Assembly (NCBI GenBank): GCA_039818345.1 | Contig: JBCBUC010000001.1 | Span: forward strand, 62,001-126,000 | DNA: 64,000 nucleotides | Origin: Parvularcula sp039818345 | Lineage (GTDB): Bacteria; Pseudomonadota; Alphaproteobacteria; Caulobacterales; Parvularculaceae | Reading direction: 5' to 3' | Shown here: positions 44,459 to 52,848 of the stretch, one piece after another | Layout: every line of letters starts with the position of its first letter | Numbering within the stretch: the stretch's first letter is position 1 | The notes under the pieces: generated by a model | Told to the model about the DNA's origin: nothing | Database searches by the model: none | What the model saw: the letters and a program-made list of their open reading frames with translations, nothing else | Made by a program: the position numbers and the translations under genes

Positions 44459-44546
44459 CCAACTCCTTCGCTGCACATACTCTAGGAATGCGCGAAACAA
44501 GGGGTTGGCGGCAACTGTAAAGACTTTGCGTGAGGGACTTGATTTC

Positions 44547-44622
44547 TGGTGAGCCCAACAGGATTCGAACCTGTGACCCGCTGATTAAAAGTCAGCTGCT
44601 CTACCAACTGAGCTATGGGCCC
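44547..44622 (-). tRNA. tRNA-Lys (anticodon TTT)
   Basis: On the minus strand a 76-base cloverleaf reads from GGGCCCATAGC at 44622, with D-arm AGCTCAGTTGGTAGAGC, an anticodon loop CTTTTAA (anticodon TTT), a T-arm GGTTCGAATCC and an acceptor 3' half TGGGCTC with A then an encoded CCA at 44547. All four stems pair. Confidence 0.97.
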
Positions 44623-44820
44623 GACCGAACGGCGCAGTTAGGGGGCGGCGATGGCGGGGTCAACCTTCAATTCGGTGCGTCACTGTCTCTTCAAGGAACG
44701 GCAGCGTCGCTGTCCTTTGGCAAAAGGGACAGGGCTGTCAGACGGCTAACTCCGCAACGCCGCGATCGCGGCTGTTGCGCGGGGCAGGTGAGGTTCTCAT
44801 CAGTGAGCGGATAAATGATC

Positions 44821-44885
44821 GCCGCGCCCAAAAAACGCGGCGCTGTCGTGCGGTTTAGCTGCCCCGCCTGCCTCGCAAGCGGGGC
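44821..44885 (-). other. Two inverted repeats downstream of an SDR gene
   Basis: GCCCCGC/GCGGGGC (44861-44867 with 44879-44885) and GCCGCG/CGCGGC (44821-44826 with 44836-44841, loop with a six-A run) lie between the end of the SDR gene and tRNA-Lys. They could halt transcription of the SDR gene, but no clear T-run follows either stem on that strand. The rest of the 287-base gap 44623-44909 holds a further imperfect hairpin at about 44710-44732 and no gene I can see. Confidence 0.35.
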
Positions 44886-44909
44886 GCTGACGCGATGTCA
44901 GCTTCGGCT

Positions 44910-45692
44910 CTAAGCGATCGTGCCCATGCCGCCACCGATGGCAATCGTCTGACCCGTGACATAATCCGATGCCGATGAGGCGAGATAAAGGCCAAGGCCG
45001 TAGAGATCCTCGGACTTGCCAAGACGGTTGAGCGGCACTTGTTGGGAAATCGCATCCTCACCGAACGAATCGAGCGTGCCTTGCAGCATTTTCGTGGCGA
45101 AGGGGCCGGGGGCGATCGCGTTGACGCAAATGTTCATCGACGCGAGCTGATCGGCGAGATGCTTGGTCAGGTGGATGAGCCCTGATTTAGAGGCGCCGTA
45201 GGAGTAGGTCTCCATTTTCGCAGGGCGGAGGCCTTCGACAGACGCGATATTGATGATCTTCGCAGGTTGTTCCGCGGACGCGGCGGCTTTGATCATCGGG
45301 AAGAACGCCTGGGTCAGGAAAAACGGGCTTTTGAGGTTGATGTCCATCACCTTGTCCCAGCCGCTTTCGGGGAAGTCTGAGAGCGTCGAACCCCACACAG
45401 CGCCAGCATTGTTGACCAGGATATCGACCTTATCGGTCTTCTCCGCGACAAAGTCCTTCAGCGCATTGATGCCTTCCGCTGAGCTGAGGTCGGCTGGAAA
45501 GCCATAAACCGTGCCGAGCTTGGAGAGCGATGCCGCTGCGGTTTCGCAAGCCTCTGCCTTGCGAGACGAGACAACCACGGTGGCGCCGCCAGCAACGAGC
45601 GCCTCGGCGAGATCATAGCCGATGCCGCGCGTGCCGCCGGTCACCACGGCAAAACGGTCTTTGACGGAGAAAAGTTCATTGGGCGAAATCAT
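44910..45692 (-). CDS. SDR-family oxidoreductase
   Basis: 260 residues. Short-chain dehydrogenase with the cofactor motif VVTGGTRGIGYDLAEAL (TGxxxGxG), the NAG motif in LVNNAGAVWGST, and the YxxxK catalytic pair in YSYGASKSGLIHLTKHLADQL. A C-terminal PG motif and a GGG(M)G loop complete the fold. GGAGG precedes ATG 45692. Likely an NAD(P)-dependent oxidoreductase of an unknown hydroxy or oxo compound. It is divergent from the I78 inhibitor gene. Confidence 0.93.
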   Translation of the reverse strand: MISPNELFSVKDRFAVVTGGTRGIGYDLAEALVAGGATVVVSSRKAEACETAAASLSKLGTVYGFPADLSSAEGINALKDFVAEKTDKVDILVNNAGAVWGSTLSDFPESGWDKVMDINLKSPFFLTQAFFPMIKAAASAEQPAKIINIASVEGLRPAKMETYSYGASKSGLIHLTKHLADQLASMNICVNAIAPGPFATKMLQGTLDSFGEDAISQQVPLNRLGKSEDLYGLGLYLASSASDYVTGQTIAIGGGMGTIA

Positions 45693-45769
45693 AGGATCCT
45701 CCATGATAGCTGCGTCGCAGCGCTGTTTGTCATTTAGATTGGCGCCGCTCTTGCCTGGAGGAATCACCG

Positions 45770-46093
45770 ATGGCCAGTCACTCCCTCACACTCTTCTGTT
45801 TGCTGTGCCTTGCGGCGTGCGCCGCATCCGAAGCACCGCCCGCACCAACCAGGGCGAAGGACGCGCCCCCTGTTATGCGCAGCGTCGACACTGAGGCACT
45901 GGAGAAGACGCCCTGCGGCGCAGAAGGGTATCAAAGCTTTGTCGGTCAACCCTTGGCTTCGGTGACCTATCCCAACGACCTCAGGGTTCGTGTGCTGAGG
46001 CCTGGCGTCATGGTGACGATGGAATATGTCGCAGAACGCATGAACATTCATATCGACGAGGACGGGATCGTCAAGCGGGTCATCTGCGGGTAA
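45770..46093 (+). CDS. I78-family peptidase-inhibitor lipoprotein
   Basis: 107 residues. A lipoprotein signal (SLTLFCLLCLAACA) precedes a domain with the I78 pattern: CGAEGYQSFVGQPLASV, then RVRVLRPGVMVTMEYVAERMNIHIDEDG and a final VKRVICG. I78 inhibitors block serine proteases such as elastase-type enzymes; here it would sit in the periplasm or at the cell surface. Two cysteines (in CGAEG and the last residues) may pair. The ATG is given by the signal peptide. Confidence 0.85.
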   Translation: MASHSLTLFCLLCLAACAASEAPPAPTRAKDAPPVMRSVDTEALEKTPCGAEGYQSFVGQPLASVTYPNDLRVRVLRPGVMVTMEYVAERMNIHIDEDGIVKRVICG

Positions 46094-46161
46094 CCTTGCC
46101 CTCCCTAGACAGGGACAACGTTCCTTTGCATAGCCAAAGGGCACCAGACGCCGGAGCGAGT

Positions 46162-46587
46162 ATGATCGGTATCCTCAAACGCACCTTTTCATGGTGGCAC
46201 CAGGCAACCTGGGGCACGAGCTTCTCGATGTGGCAGAAAAAGGCGCGGCTGGTCGGCGAAGACGATCAAGGGAACCGCTATTTCGAGGAAACGGGAGAGG
46301 GCAGCTACCCTGAGGGTGGCCGGCGCCGCTGGGTCATTTATCATGGCCATGCTGAGGGAAGCCGTGTGCCGCCAGAATGGCATGGCTGGCTTCATCACAC
46401 TTGGGATGAGCCGCCCACAGAAAAGGCTCTCGCGGTCAAGAAGTTTGAGACACCCTACCTGCCCAACATGACTGGGACACCGATGGCCTATCATCCCAGC
46501 GGTTCGCTTTTTTTAAGCCCGAAGGCAGAGGCGTCGACGCCATCGGCGAAGAAAGACTACGAAGCCTGGTCACCAGACTCGATCTAA
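46162..46587 (+). CDS. NDUFA12-like complex I accessory subunit
   Basis: 141 residues. Matches the NDUFA12 (B17.2) family, found in mitochondria and alphaproteobacteria as an accessory or assembly part of NADH:ubiquinone oxidoreductase. Segments ATWGTSFSMWQKKARLVGEDDQGNRYFEE (cited by its first residues) and RRWVIYHGHAEGSRVPPEWHGWLHHTWDEPP are diagnostic. GCGAGT precedes the ATG used. It begins the NDUFA12-DUF2155-aat run common in the class. Core complex I genes are not in this window. Confidence 0.93.
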   Translation: MIGILKRTFSWWHQATWGTSFSMWQKKARLVGEDDQGNRYFEETGEGSYPEGGRRRWVIYHGHAEGSRVPPEWHGWLHHTWDEPPTEKALAVKKFETPYLPNMTGTPMAYHPSGSLFLSPKAEASTPSAKKDYEAWSPDSI

Positions 46588-46646
46588 TGTGTTAGGACTA
46601 TTGCTGGGTGGGGTTTTTGCCCCTGACAGCGCTATTGGAGAGACCG

Positions 46647-47243
46647 ATGCTTGCCCTCGTTTTGGCCCTCACCGCCGCCATGCAACAGAGCGAGCCGCCG
46701 CGGGAGATCCTCGGTTGGACGATCGAGCCGCCTGCGCCTGCGCGGGATGCGGAACTGACCGAGCTCGATCGTTTGTCTCAGTCATCCTCGGGTGCCGGTT
46801 TCGCGGCTGGGTTCTATGGTTTCAGCGGCGAAGACTTACGCCAGCCCGTGTCGGTGACGCTGCGCGCCCTCAACAAGGTCACTGCACAGTTCGCGGATCT
46901 TGAGGTCCCGATCGGTGAACCGAAAGACTTCGGTACGCTCACCGTGCTGCCAAGAACCTGCAGCACCAGGCCACCGGAAGAATTTCCGGAAACCACGGTC
47001 TTTCTGGAGGTTTATTCCGGCGAGAACGATATCGCCGGTCGCCGAGCGCTCGGTGTGCGCGAGGACATGGATCAGCCTGAGTTGATCCCGATCAGTTTTG
47101 ATGGGGAAGTCGATGTCACGGCTCTTGGTGAACCGCTTTTCACCGGATGGATGTTCGCCTCAACGCCGTCGCTCAATGCGTTGGAGCACCCGACTTATGA
47201 TGTCTGGGTGATCGACTGCAAAATGATCGAGCCAGACGTCTGA
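46647..47243 (+). CDS. DUF2155 domain protein, exported
   Basis: 198 residues. A short signal-like N-terminus (MLALVLALTAAMQQ) followed by the DUF2155 domain: VTLRALNKVTAQFADLEVPIGE, TVLPRTCSTRPPEEFPETTVFLEVY and the C-terminal FTGWMFASTPSLNALEHPTYDVWVIDC. Two cysteines (RTCS and the last DC) are probably a disulfide. Family function unknown. TTGGAG stands eight bases before the ATG. Its last 49 bases overlap the 3' end of aat on the other strand. Confidence 0.9.
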   Translation: MLALVLALTAAMQQSEPPREILGWTIEPPAPARDAELTELDRLSQSSSGAGFAAGFYGFSGEDLRQPVSVTLRALNKVTAQFADLEVPIGEPKDFGTLTVLPRTCSTRPPEEFPETTVFLEVYSGENDIAGRRALGVREDMDQPELIPISFDGEVDVTALGEPLFTGWMFASTPSLNALEHPTYDVWVIDCKMIEPDV

Positions 47244-47842
47244 TTGCCAGCGGCATGAAAGCTGGCGTCGGCTTCTAAGGCAAGCTCAAGCTGACGTTCG
47301 TAGACATCTTCGGGCCATTCAACGGCGCCGAACCGCGCCAGGTGCGGCGTCAAAAACTGGCTATCGAGAAGGCGATAACCACCGATCCTCAGCCGCCCCA
47401 CCAAGTGGCAAAGCGCAACCTTGCTGGCGTCGGTGACCAGGCTGAACATGCTTTCCCCAAAAAAAGCCCCTGCGATCGACACGCCATAAAGACCACCAAC
47501 GAGTTGATCGTCGATATAGCACTCCACTGAATGGGCGTGCCCATGACCATGAAGGTCCGCATAGGCGCTGAGGATTTCCTCATTAATCCACGTGTCGTCG
47601 CGGCCGGCCTCCGGGCTGGCACAGAACATCATCACCTTTTCAAAGGCTTGGTCGATGCGAACCTCAAAGACGTCCTGCCTCACCACTTTTCGTAAGGATC
47701 GTGGGATATGGAACGCATCGAGCGGGAAAACCCCTCTTTGCTTGGGTTTCACCCACATCAGCTCGGTGCTGTCGCGCGCCTCGCCCATGGGAAAATATCC
47801 AAGGCGGTAAGCTTGCAGCAACAGATCTGGTGAAAGCTTCAC
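47195..47842 (-). CDS. aat: Leucyl/phenylalanyl-tRNA-protein transferase
   Basis: About 215 residues. Adds Leu or Phe to N-terminal Arg/Lys of proteins, feeding them to ClpAPS. Family segments: LLLQAYRLGYFPMGEARDSTELMWVKPKQRGVFPLDAFHIPRSLRK (quoted by its start and end), then TWINEEILSAYADLHGHGHAHSVE and YGVSIAGAFFGESMFSL. The start is placed at a GTG (47842) where homologues begin, since no Met occurs at a matching place; ribosome-binding support is weak, so the boundary is uncertain. It overlaps the DUF2155 gene end. Confidence 0.92.
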   Translation of the reverse strand: MKLSPDLLLQAYRLGYFPMGEARDSTELMWVKPKQRGVFPLDAFHIPRSLRKVVRQDVFEVRIDQAFEKVMMFCASPEAGRDDTWINEEILSAYADLHGHGHAHSVECYIDDQLVGGLYGVSIAGAFFGESMFSLVTDASKVALCHLVGRLRIGGYRLLDSQFLTPHLARFGAVEWPEDVYERQLELALEADASFHAAGNQTSGSIILQSITQTS

Positions 47843-47927
47843 AATATTGTCCGTTTGGCCGACCGGCCCTATGGCTTTGTTACTTGGTCGCTGCGTTCCG
47901 TGACCACCCCGGCAGAGGAGCACTGCT

Positions 47928-49058
47928 ATGACCATAACCATCACCAAAGACTTTGAGTGCGGCAATATTCATGTGCTCAGCGCCGAGCATCCGTCCGACA
48001 TTCGCGTCGAGATCGAGATGGATGGCAAGGCGGACTTCTTCCAATGGTTCTACTTCAAAATGAGCGCGCCAGCGGGCCCGCGGACCATCTCCTTCATGAA
48101 CGCAGCCAAAGCGTCCTACCCAGGGGGTTGGGAGGATTATCAGGCGTGCTATTCAATGGATGGCGAGACGTGGCTGCGTGCGCCGACGCGCTATGTTGAC
48201 GGTGTGCTGACGATTGATCACTCAATCCCATCGAACGAGTGCTACTACGCCTATTTCCCTCCGTATACAGCAACTGAGAGTGAAGAGTTTCTTGACCGCA
48301 TGGAGACCAAACCGGGGATCACGCGCATCCCTTTGGGGAAGAGCGTCGATGGCCGTCCCGTTGATCTCTTGCAATTTGGCGACGCTTCTGAGGTCAAGCG
48401 AAAAATCTGGGTGATTGGCCGTCAGCACCCTGGGGAATCCATGGGCTCCTTTTTTGTGGAGGGCTTTTGCGAAGGCCTCTTGGACAGCGACAACCCGATG
48501 GCGACGGGCTTGCTGGATGCTGCCGTTGTCTATGTCGTGCCGATGATGAACCCCGACGGCGTTTATCGCGGTCACTTACGCACAAACGCTGCGGGGATGG
48601 ACCTTAACCGGTCTTGGGCCGAGCCATCATTGGAGATGAGCCCCGAGGTAAAAGTCGTCCGGGATATGATGGATGAAACGGGATGCGATCTTTTCCTCGA
48701 CGCCCATGGCGATGAAGCCATCGCCAACAATTTTATCGCGGGTTCAGAAGGTATCCCCAGCTGGCAACCACGACTTGCTGGGCTTCTCTCCACCTTTAAG
48801 AACCAGCTGATCGAAGCCACCCCTGACTTTCAGGATAAAGAGGGATACCCCATCGCGCCCTCAGGCAAAGCCAATTTGCGCATCGCTAACAATGCCGTTG
48901 GTGAGCGTTTTCACTGCCTTTCGATGACCTTAGAGATGCCCTTCAAAGACGCAAAAACCAATCCGATGCCGTCAGAAGGGTGGTCACCCCGTCGCTGCAA
49001 AGAACTCGCGGGGCATACGATCACGGTCATGAACCGCATTGCGTCGCGCCTTCGTTAA
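47928..49058 (+). CDS. M14-family cytosolic-type carboxypeptidase
   Basis: 376 residues without a signal peptide. An N-terminal beta domain (residues 1-125, for example DFFQWFYFKMSAP) precedes the M14 catalytic domain, as in the cytosolic carboxypeptidase (CCP/AGTPBP1) and bacterial M14-6 type. The zinc ligands are RQHPGES (His, Glu) and a later His in DLFLDAHGDE; the catalytic Glu is in MTLEMPFKD. NPDG and DLNRSW motifs are also present. Substrate unknown. GGAG precedes ATG by seven bases. Confidence 0.92.
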   Translation: MTITITKDFECGNIHVLSAEHPSDIRVEIEMDGKADFFQWFYFKMSAPAGPRTISFMNAAKASYPGGWEDYQACYSMDGETWLRAPTRYVDGVLTIDHSIPSNECYYAYFPPYTATESEEFLDRMETKPGITRIPLGKSVDGRPVDLLQFGDASEVKRKIWVIGRQHPGESMGSFFVEGFCEGLLDSDNPMATGLLDAAVVYVVPMMNPDGVYRGHLRTNAAGMDLNRSWAEPSLEMSPEVKVVRDMMDETGCDLFLDAHGDEAIANNFIAGSEGIPSWQPRLAGLLSTFKNQLIEATPDFQDKEGYPIAPSGKANLRIANNAVGERFHCLSMTLEMPFKDAKTNPMPSEGWSPRRCKELAGHTITVMNRIASRLR

Positions 49059-49061
49059 GTC

Positions 49062-50288
49062 TTGTCAGGACGTCCCTATGTTGCGGTGATCGGCGGTGGT
49101 CCGGCGGGGCTGATGGCTGCCGAGGTCTTATCTGCACACGATCTTTCCGTCGGGGTCTACGACGCCATGCCCAGTCTGGGCCGCAAGTTTCTGATGGCAG
49201 GGAAGAGCGGCCTCAATATCTCCCGAGACGAGCCGATCGAGGATTTCACCGCGCGCTATTTGCGGGGTGATCCAAGGCTTGTTGATGCACTCCAAGACTT
49301 TGGCCCACAAGACGTCACGGCTTGGATGCGCGGCCTTGGGATTGATGTCCATCAAGGCTCATCGCGCCGATTATTTCCGGTACAGATGAAAGCGTCACCA
49401 CTCCTGCGAGCGTGGATTGGGCGACTGACCGCAGCTGGGGTCTCGTTTCATCTCAAATCCAACTGGAGCGGGTGGGATGACGAGGGCCGACTTGTCTTCA
49501 CAACCCCTGCGGGCGAGCGTGCTGTGCAAGCGGACGCCACCATTTTGGCGTTGGGCGGCGGGTCGTGGCGCCGCTTAGGGTCGGATGGTGCGTGGGCTGC
49601 GCTGTTGCGTGAACGCGGTGTGTCCGTGTCGAGATTTTTGCCTTCGAATGGCGGTTTCTTGGTGTCCTGGTCGCACGTGATGAAGGAGCGCTTTGCCGGG
49701 ACGCCCCTGAAAGCGACGGCGCTTGAGGCCCCGAACGGCGCACGGAGCCGTAGTGAGTGGGTGGTGACCGAACGAGGGATTGAAGGGGGAGGTGTTTATG
49801 AAATCTCCCAAGAACTCCGTGATGCGATCATCAGTCAAGGATCTGCCCGCCTTTTGGTCGACCTTTTGCCCGATCGAAGCCACGCTGATATTGATGCTCG
49901 CCTCAGACGTCCGCGTGGGAAGCAGTCAATCAGTAACCATTTGCGGAAAACCCTTGGGCTAACGGGGGTGAAAGCGGCGTTGTTGCGCGAATTTGTGTCT
50001 CCGTCCGTGTTCAGTCGACCGGATGAACTGGCGCTTGCGATCAAGTCCTTGTCAATACCGATCGATGGAGCCGCACCGATCGATGAGGCCATCTCCACCG
50101 CTGGCGGCTTACCGTGGGCTGAGCTTGACAACAACTTTATGCTGAAAAAATGCCCAGGCGTTTACTGCGCAGGGGAGATGATCGATTGGGATGCACCGAC
50201 GGGCGGCTACCTCATGACAGCGTGTTTGGCCCTCGGCCGTGCGGCCGCGCGACGGGCGCAACTGTGGCTTGAACAACGCGGCCCTTGA
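49062..50288 (+). CDS. FAD-dependent flavoprotein of the HI0933/YhiN type
   Basis: 408 residues. N-terminal FAD-binding GxGxxG in VAVIGGGPAGLMAAEVL, followed by GRKFLMAGKSGLNIS, the hallmark of the BaiN/HI0933 family, and a later ILALGGGSWRRLGSDG. A C-terminal CAGEMIDWDAPTGGYLMTACLALGRAAAR segment closes the FAD domain. Substrate is not defined; relatives include a 3-dehydro-bile acid reductase. The start is a TTG three bases after the M14 stop and is not well supported; the first secure residue is about RPYVAVIG. Confidence 0.9.
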   Translation: MSGRPYVAVIGGGPAGLMAAEVLSAHDLSVGVYDAMPSLGRKFLMAGKSGLNISRDEPIEDFTARYLRGDPRLVDALQDFGPQDVTAWMRGLGIDVHQGSSRRLFPVQMKASPLLRAWIGRLTAAGVSFHLKSNWSGWDDEGRLVFTTPAGERAVQADATILALGGGSWRRLGSDGAWAALLRERGVSVSRFLPSNGGFLVSWSHVMKERFAGTPLKATALEAPNGARSRSEWVVTERGIEGGGVYEISQELRDAIISQGSARLLVDLLPDRSHADIDARLRRPRGKQSISNHLRKTLGLTGVKAALLREFVSPSVFSRPDELALAIKSLSIPIDGAAPIDEAISTAGGLPWAELDNNFMLKKCPGVYCAGEMIDWDAPTGGYLMTACLALGRAAARRAQLWLEQRGP

Positions 50289-50412
50289 CTGCAGGGGACC
50301 AGCTGCGTGCTGCGCCGTCGTTAGAATCGGAAATCGACCAGCGGCCCGGACGCGCCGACGCGCGCACTCGCGCTATATAACAAAAAAACCGATACCAAGG
50401 AGATCAACCATC

Positions 50413-51207
50413 ATGGCAGCAGCACCAAAATATGACATGAGCGGCAAAAGCTGTTTCATGTCCGGCGCGACATCAGGGATCAACGAACAGATTGCCCGCC
50501 GCTTTGCCGAAGCCGGCGCCAAGGTCTTTGTCGTTTCCCGGTCCGTGGGGAAGGTCGAAGCAACCGTCGCCATGCTGAAAGAAGCGGGCGCCGAAGCGGC
50601 CGACGGGGCAGCGGTGGATGCGCGCTCTTATCCGGATGTCGAGGCGGCCGTGAATAAGGCTGCGGAGCAATTCGGTCCGCTCGACATGGTGCTTGCAGGA
50701 CAGGCCGGGAATTTCCCTGCCGGTGCTGCGCAAATGTCGGCTAACGCCTTCAAAACAGTGGTCGATATTGATCTTCTGGGCACGTTCAATGTCTTCCGGT
50801 CGGCCTGCCACCGAGCCAATCGTCCGGGGGCGAGCTTTATCGCGATCACTGCACCGCAGGCCAAACGCCCTTGGCTCTACCAAAGCCATGTCTGTGCGGC
50901 GAAAGCAGGGGTGAACATGTTGGTCCAGTGCCTGGCGATGGAATGGGGCATCTCGGGTGTGCGTGTGAACGCGATCAGCCCTGGGCCGATTGATGGCACG
51001 GAAGGCATGGACCGTTTGGCGCCCACTGAAGAAGCAAGAAAGAAGGCCGAAGAGGCGGTCGCGCTTAAAACCTTTGGCAACCGTGATGATATTGCCGATG
51101 CTGCGATGTGGCTCTGCTCCGACGGCGCCGATTATGTGACGGGGACAATCCTCGAAGTCGAAGGCGGGGTCAGCCTCGGCGATGCCGCTGATGCGATGAA
51201 GTTCTGA
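50413..51207 (+). CDS. SDR of the 2,4-dienoyl-CoA-reductase type
   Basis: 264 residues. Short-chain dehydrogenase fold with a non-canonical dinucleotide loop (SGATSGINEQIA) and GQAGNFPAG in the place of NNAG. The YxxxK pair is not present: Val160 stands four residues before Lys164 in YQSHVCAAKAGVNML. This, together with LAMEWGISGVRVNAISPGPIDGTEG, matches the DECR/peroxisomal 2,4-dienoyl-CoA reductase branch, so fatty acid oxidation is the best guess. GGAG lies about ten bases before ATG 50413; the longer frame covers the intergenic region. Confidence 0.88.
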   Translation: MAAAPKYDMSGKSCFMSGATSGINEQIARRFAEAGAKVFVVSRSVGKVEATVAMLKEAGAEAADGAAVDARSYPDVEAAVNKAAEQFGPLDMVLAGQAGNFPAGAAQMSANAFKTVVDIDLLGTFNVFRSACHRANRPGASFIAITAPQAKRPWLYQSHVCAAKAGVNMLVQCLAMEWGISGVRVNAISPGPIDGTEGMDRLAPTEEARKKAEEAVALKTFGNRDDIADAAMWLCSDGADYVTGTILEVEGGVSLGDAADAMKF

Positions 51208-51216
51208 GTTCGATCA

Positions 51217-52029
51217 ATGATGCGTGTGCTTATTACAGGCGCGGGGACTGGCATTGGCCGGGCCTGCGCTCTCTACCTCGCCGAAAAAGGGTTCGATGTC
51301 ATCGCCGCTGGTCGGCGGGCGGAACCGCTCGAAAAGGTGGCGGCTGAGGCCAAAGGTGTCGTCCGGGTTCAGACGATGGACGTGACTGATCCTGCGTCCA
51401 TTGAGGCGGCGATCCCTGTGATCAGTCCGGTTGAAGCCGTCATCAACAATGCCGGTGTCTCTGTCATGGGTCCTGTCGAGGCCGTCGGCCTTGATGAATG
51501 GCGGCGCCAGTTTGAGGTCAATGTCTTTGGCGTGGCCAACGTGATCCGCGCCGTCCTACCGCAAATGCGCCAGCGGAAAGCCGGCCGTATTGTCCAGATC
51601 GGTTCGGTCACCGGACGTGTCGTGCCGCCATTTATGGGCACCTATGGCTCCTCGAAGCATGCGATCGAAGGGATGAGCGATGCGCTTCGCCGAGAGGTCG
51701 CTGACCAGGGCATCAAGGTCTCAGTGATCCGGCCAGGTTTTGTCCGCACAGACTTCGGTGACCAAGAGCAGGCGAGCCTCGCAAAACATAGGCTGCCGGA
51801 CTACGCTGTCTTCCAGGACAAGTTCGCCAAGTGGCATCACGAGAACGGCCATAAAGTGGCGCCTGATCCGGTCTGCGTTGCCATCGCCGCTGAAAAGGCT
51901 TTGACGGCACCAAATCCAAGGACGCGCTATGCGGTGCCCCGGAGCGCCATTCAAAACATAGCCCTGCGCTCCTTCCTTCCTGCACCCTTGGTCGATGCCG
52001 TGCTCAAGCGGATCATCGAAGCTCCATAA
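51217..52029 (+). CDS. SDR-family oxidoreductase
   Basis: 270 residues. Classical short-chain dehydrogenase: VLITGAGTGIGRACAL (cofactor motif), VINNAGVSVMGPVE (NAG), and YGSSKHAIEGMSDALRREV (YxxxK). The C-terminal region is longer than average and may select a lipid or sterol substrate. It starts nine bases after the preceding SDR stop and is co-directional, so the two are probably one transcript. ATG 51217 and ATG 51220 are both possible. Confidence 0.93.
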   Translation: MMRVLITGAGTGIGRACALYLAEKGFDVIAAGRRAEPLEKVAAEAKGVVRVQTMDVTDPASIEAAIPVISPVEAVINNAGVSVMGPVEAVGLDEWRRQFEVNVFGVANVIRAVLPQMRQRKAGRIVQIGSVTGRVVPPFMGTYGSSKHAIEGMSDALRREVADQGIKVSVIRPGFVRTDFGDQEQASLAKHRLPDYAVFQDKFAKWHHENGHKVAPDPVCVAIAAEKALTAPNPRTRYAVPRSAIQNIALRSFLPAPLVDAVLKRIIEAP

Positions 52030-52163
52030 ATACATCAAAAGGGTAGTGTAAAAACCAATTGACGGATCATAAAATTTGGTTTTTCAGAAGTGTTGCATGA
52101 TGGCCTTATTTGAGCTCAGGTCTTCTTGTCGTATCGCTAAGCGTTGGTTTTGGGGGACGTTTT

Positions 52164-52688
52164 ATGGCTCGGTTTGTGCATTTCCAAAGGTGGCGCTGTG
52201 TTGTGATTAGCGGTGTATTTCTATCGCTCACTTCCTGTGTGGAGGATGTCTGGGTCAGCCAATGTATTATCAATGAAGATGCGTCAGTGATCGAGGGTGC
52301 AGACTGGAAAAAGTATATATCTGTTCCTTCTAAAGTTACAAATAAAGATATCTCTGTTGTTCCAAATAACGTCAGGCTAATTATTGATTATTATGATGGG
52401 TCAGCATTCGATGCTTATTTTTTTGATAAGGAAAATAAGATTCGATATGAAAATGGTAGTAATGCTCTTTATGTGTCGAGGTTATCGAGCAAGAATATAA
52501 GACAGGATTTTGACTCGAATTGGATTGATATTCCTAAATCGATGTCCAGTGGGGGTCTGTATTTCTATGTACGTACACATGAGTACCAAGACTGGTCTTG
52601 GACCAGTACAGATTTAAATATAAGACTATGTTTTGGTGGGTACAAGAAGGGTCTACCAACTGTTATTCGAGAACTCTTTACGGGATAG
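52164..52688 (+). CDS. AT-rich orphan lipoprotein
   Basis: 174 residues with no family recognised. A lipoprotein signal (RWRCVVISGVFLSLTSC) is followed by an extracytoplasmic, Ser/Asn/Asp/Tyr-rich mature part. The gene is far more AT-rich than its neighbours: bases 52381-52440 have 16 G or C in 60. TGGGGGA lies upstream of the ATG at 52164, which also gives the signal peptide. It fills the place where pdhA would be expected and may be a recent acquisition. Flanked by 134 and 160 non-coding bases. Confidence 0.72.
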   Translation: MARFVHFQRWRCVVISGVFLSLTSCVEDVWVSQCIINEDASVIEGADWKKYISVPSKVTNKDISVVPNNVRLIIDYYDGSAFDAYFFDKENKIRYENGSNALYVSRLSSKNIRQDFDSNWIDIPKSMSSGGLYFYVRTHEYQDWSWTSTDLNIRLCFGGYKKGLPTVIRELFTG

Positions 52689-52848
52689 CGACCGTGTATG
52701 GGGCAATAGAAGTGTTATTGCTTGCAACTGGATTCGCTAGGTAGCGCGCTAGTAGCGTCCGCATTAGACCATCTCATCGTGTTGCGATTGGGCCGAGGCA
52801 GCTCTAGTCACTACCTAAGAAGCTATGCGTTCCCGGGAGAAGATTGTT

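Noticed and set aside
52050..52084. AT-rich inverted repeat AAAAACCAA ... TTGGTTTTT after the second SDR gene
   Set aside because: Nine pairs but only two of them G-C, with a 17-base loop; too weak to call a terminator or a mobile-element end.
52030..52848. Possible mobile element around the AT-rich orphan gene
   Set aside because: No transposase, no integrase, no flanking inverted or direct repeat that I can see; only base composition is unusual.
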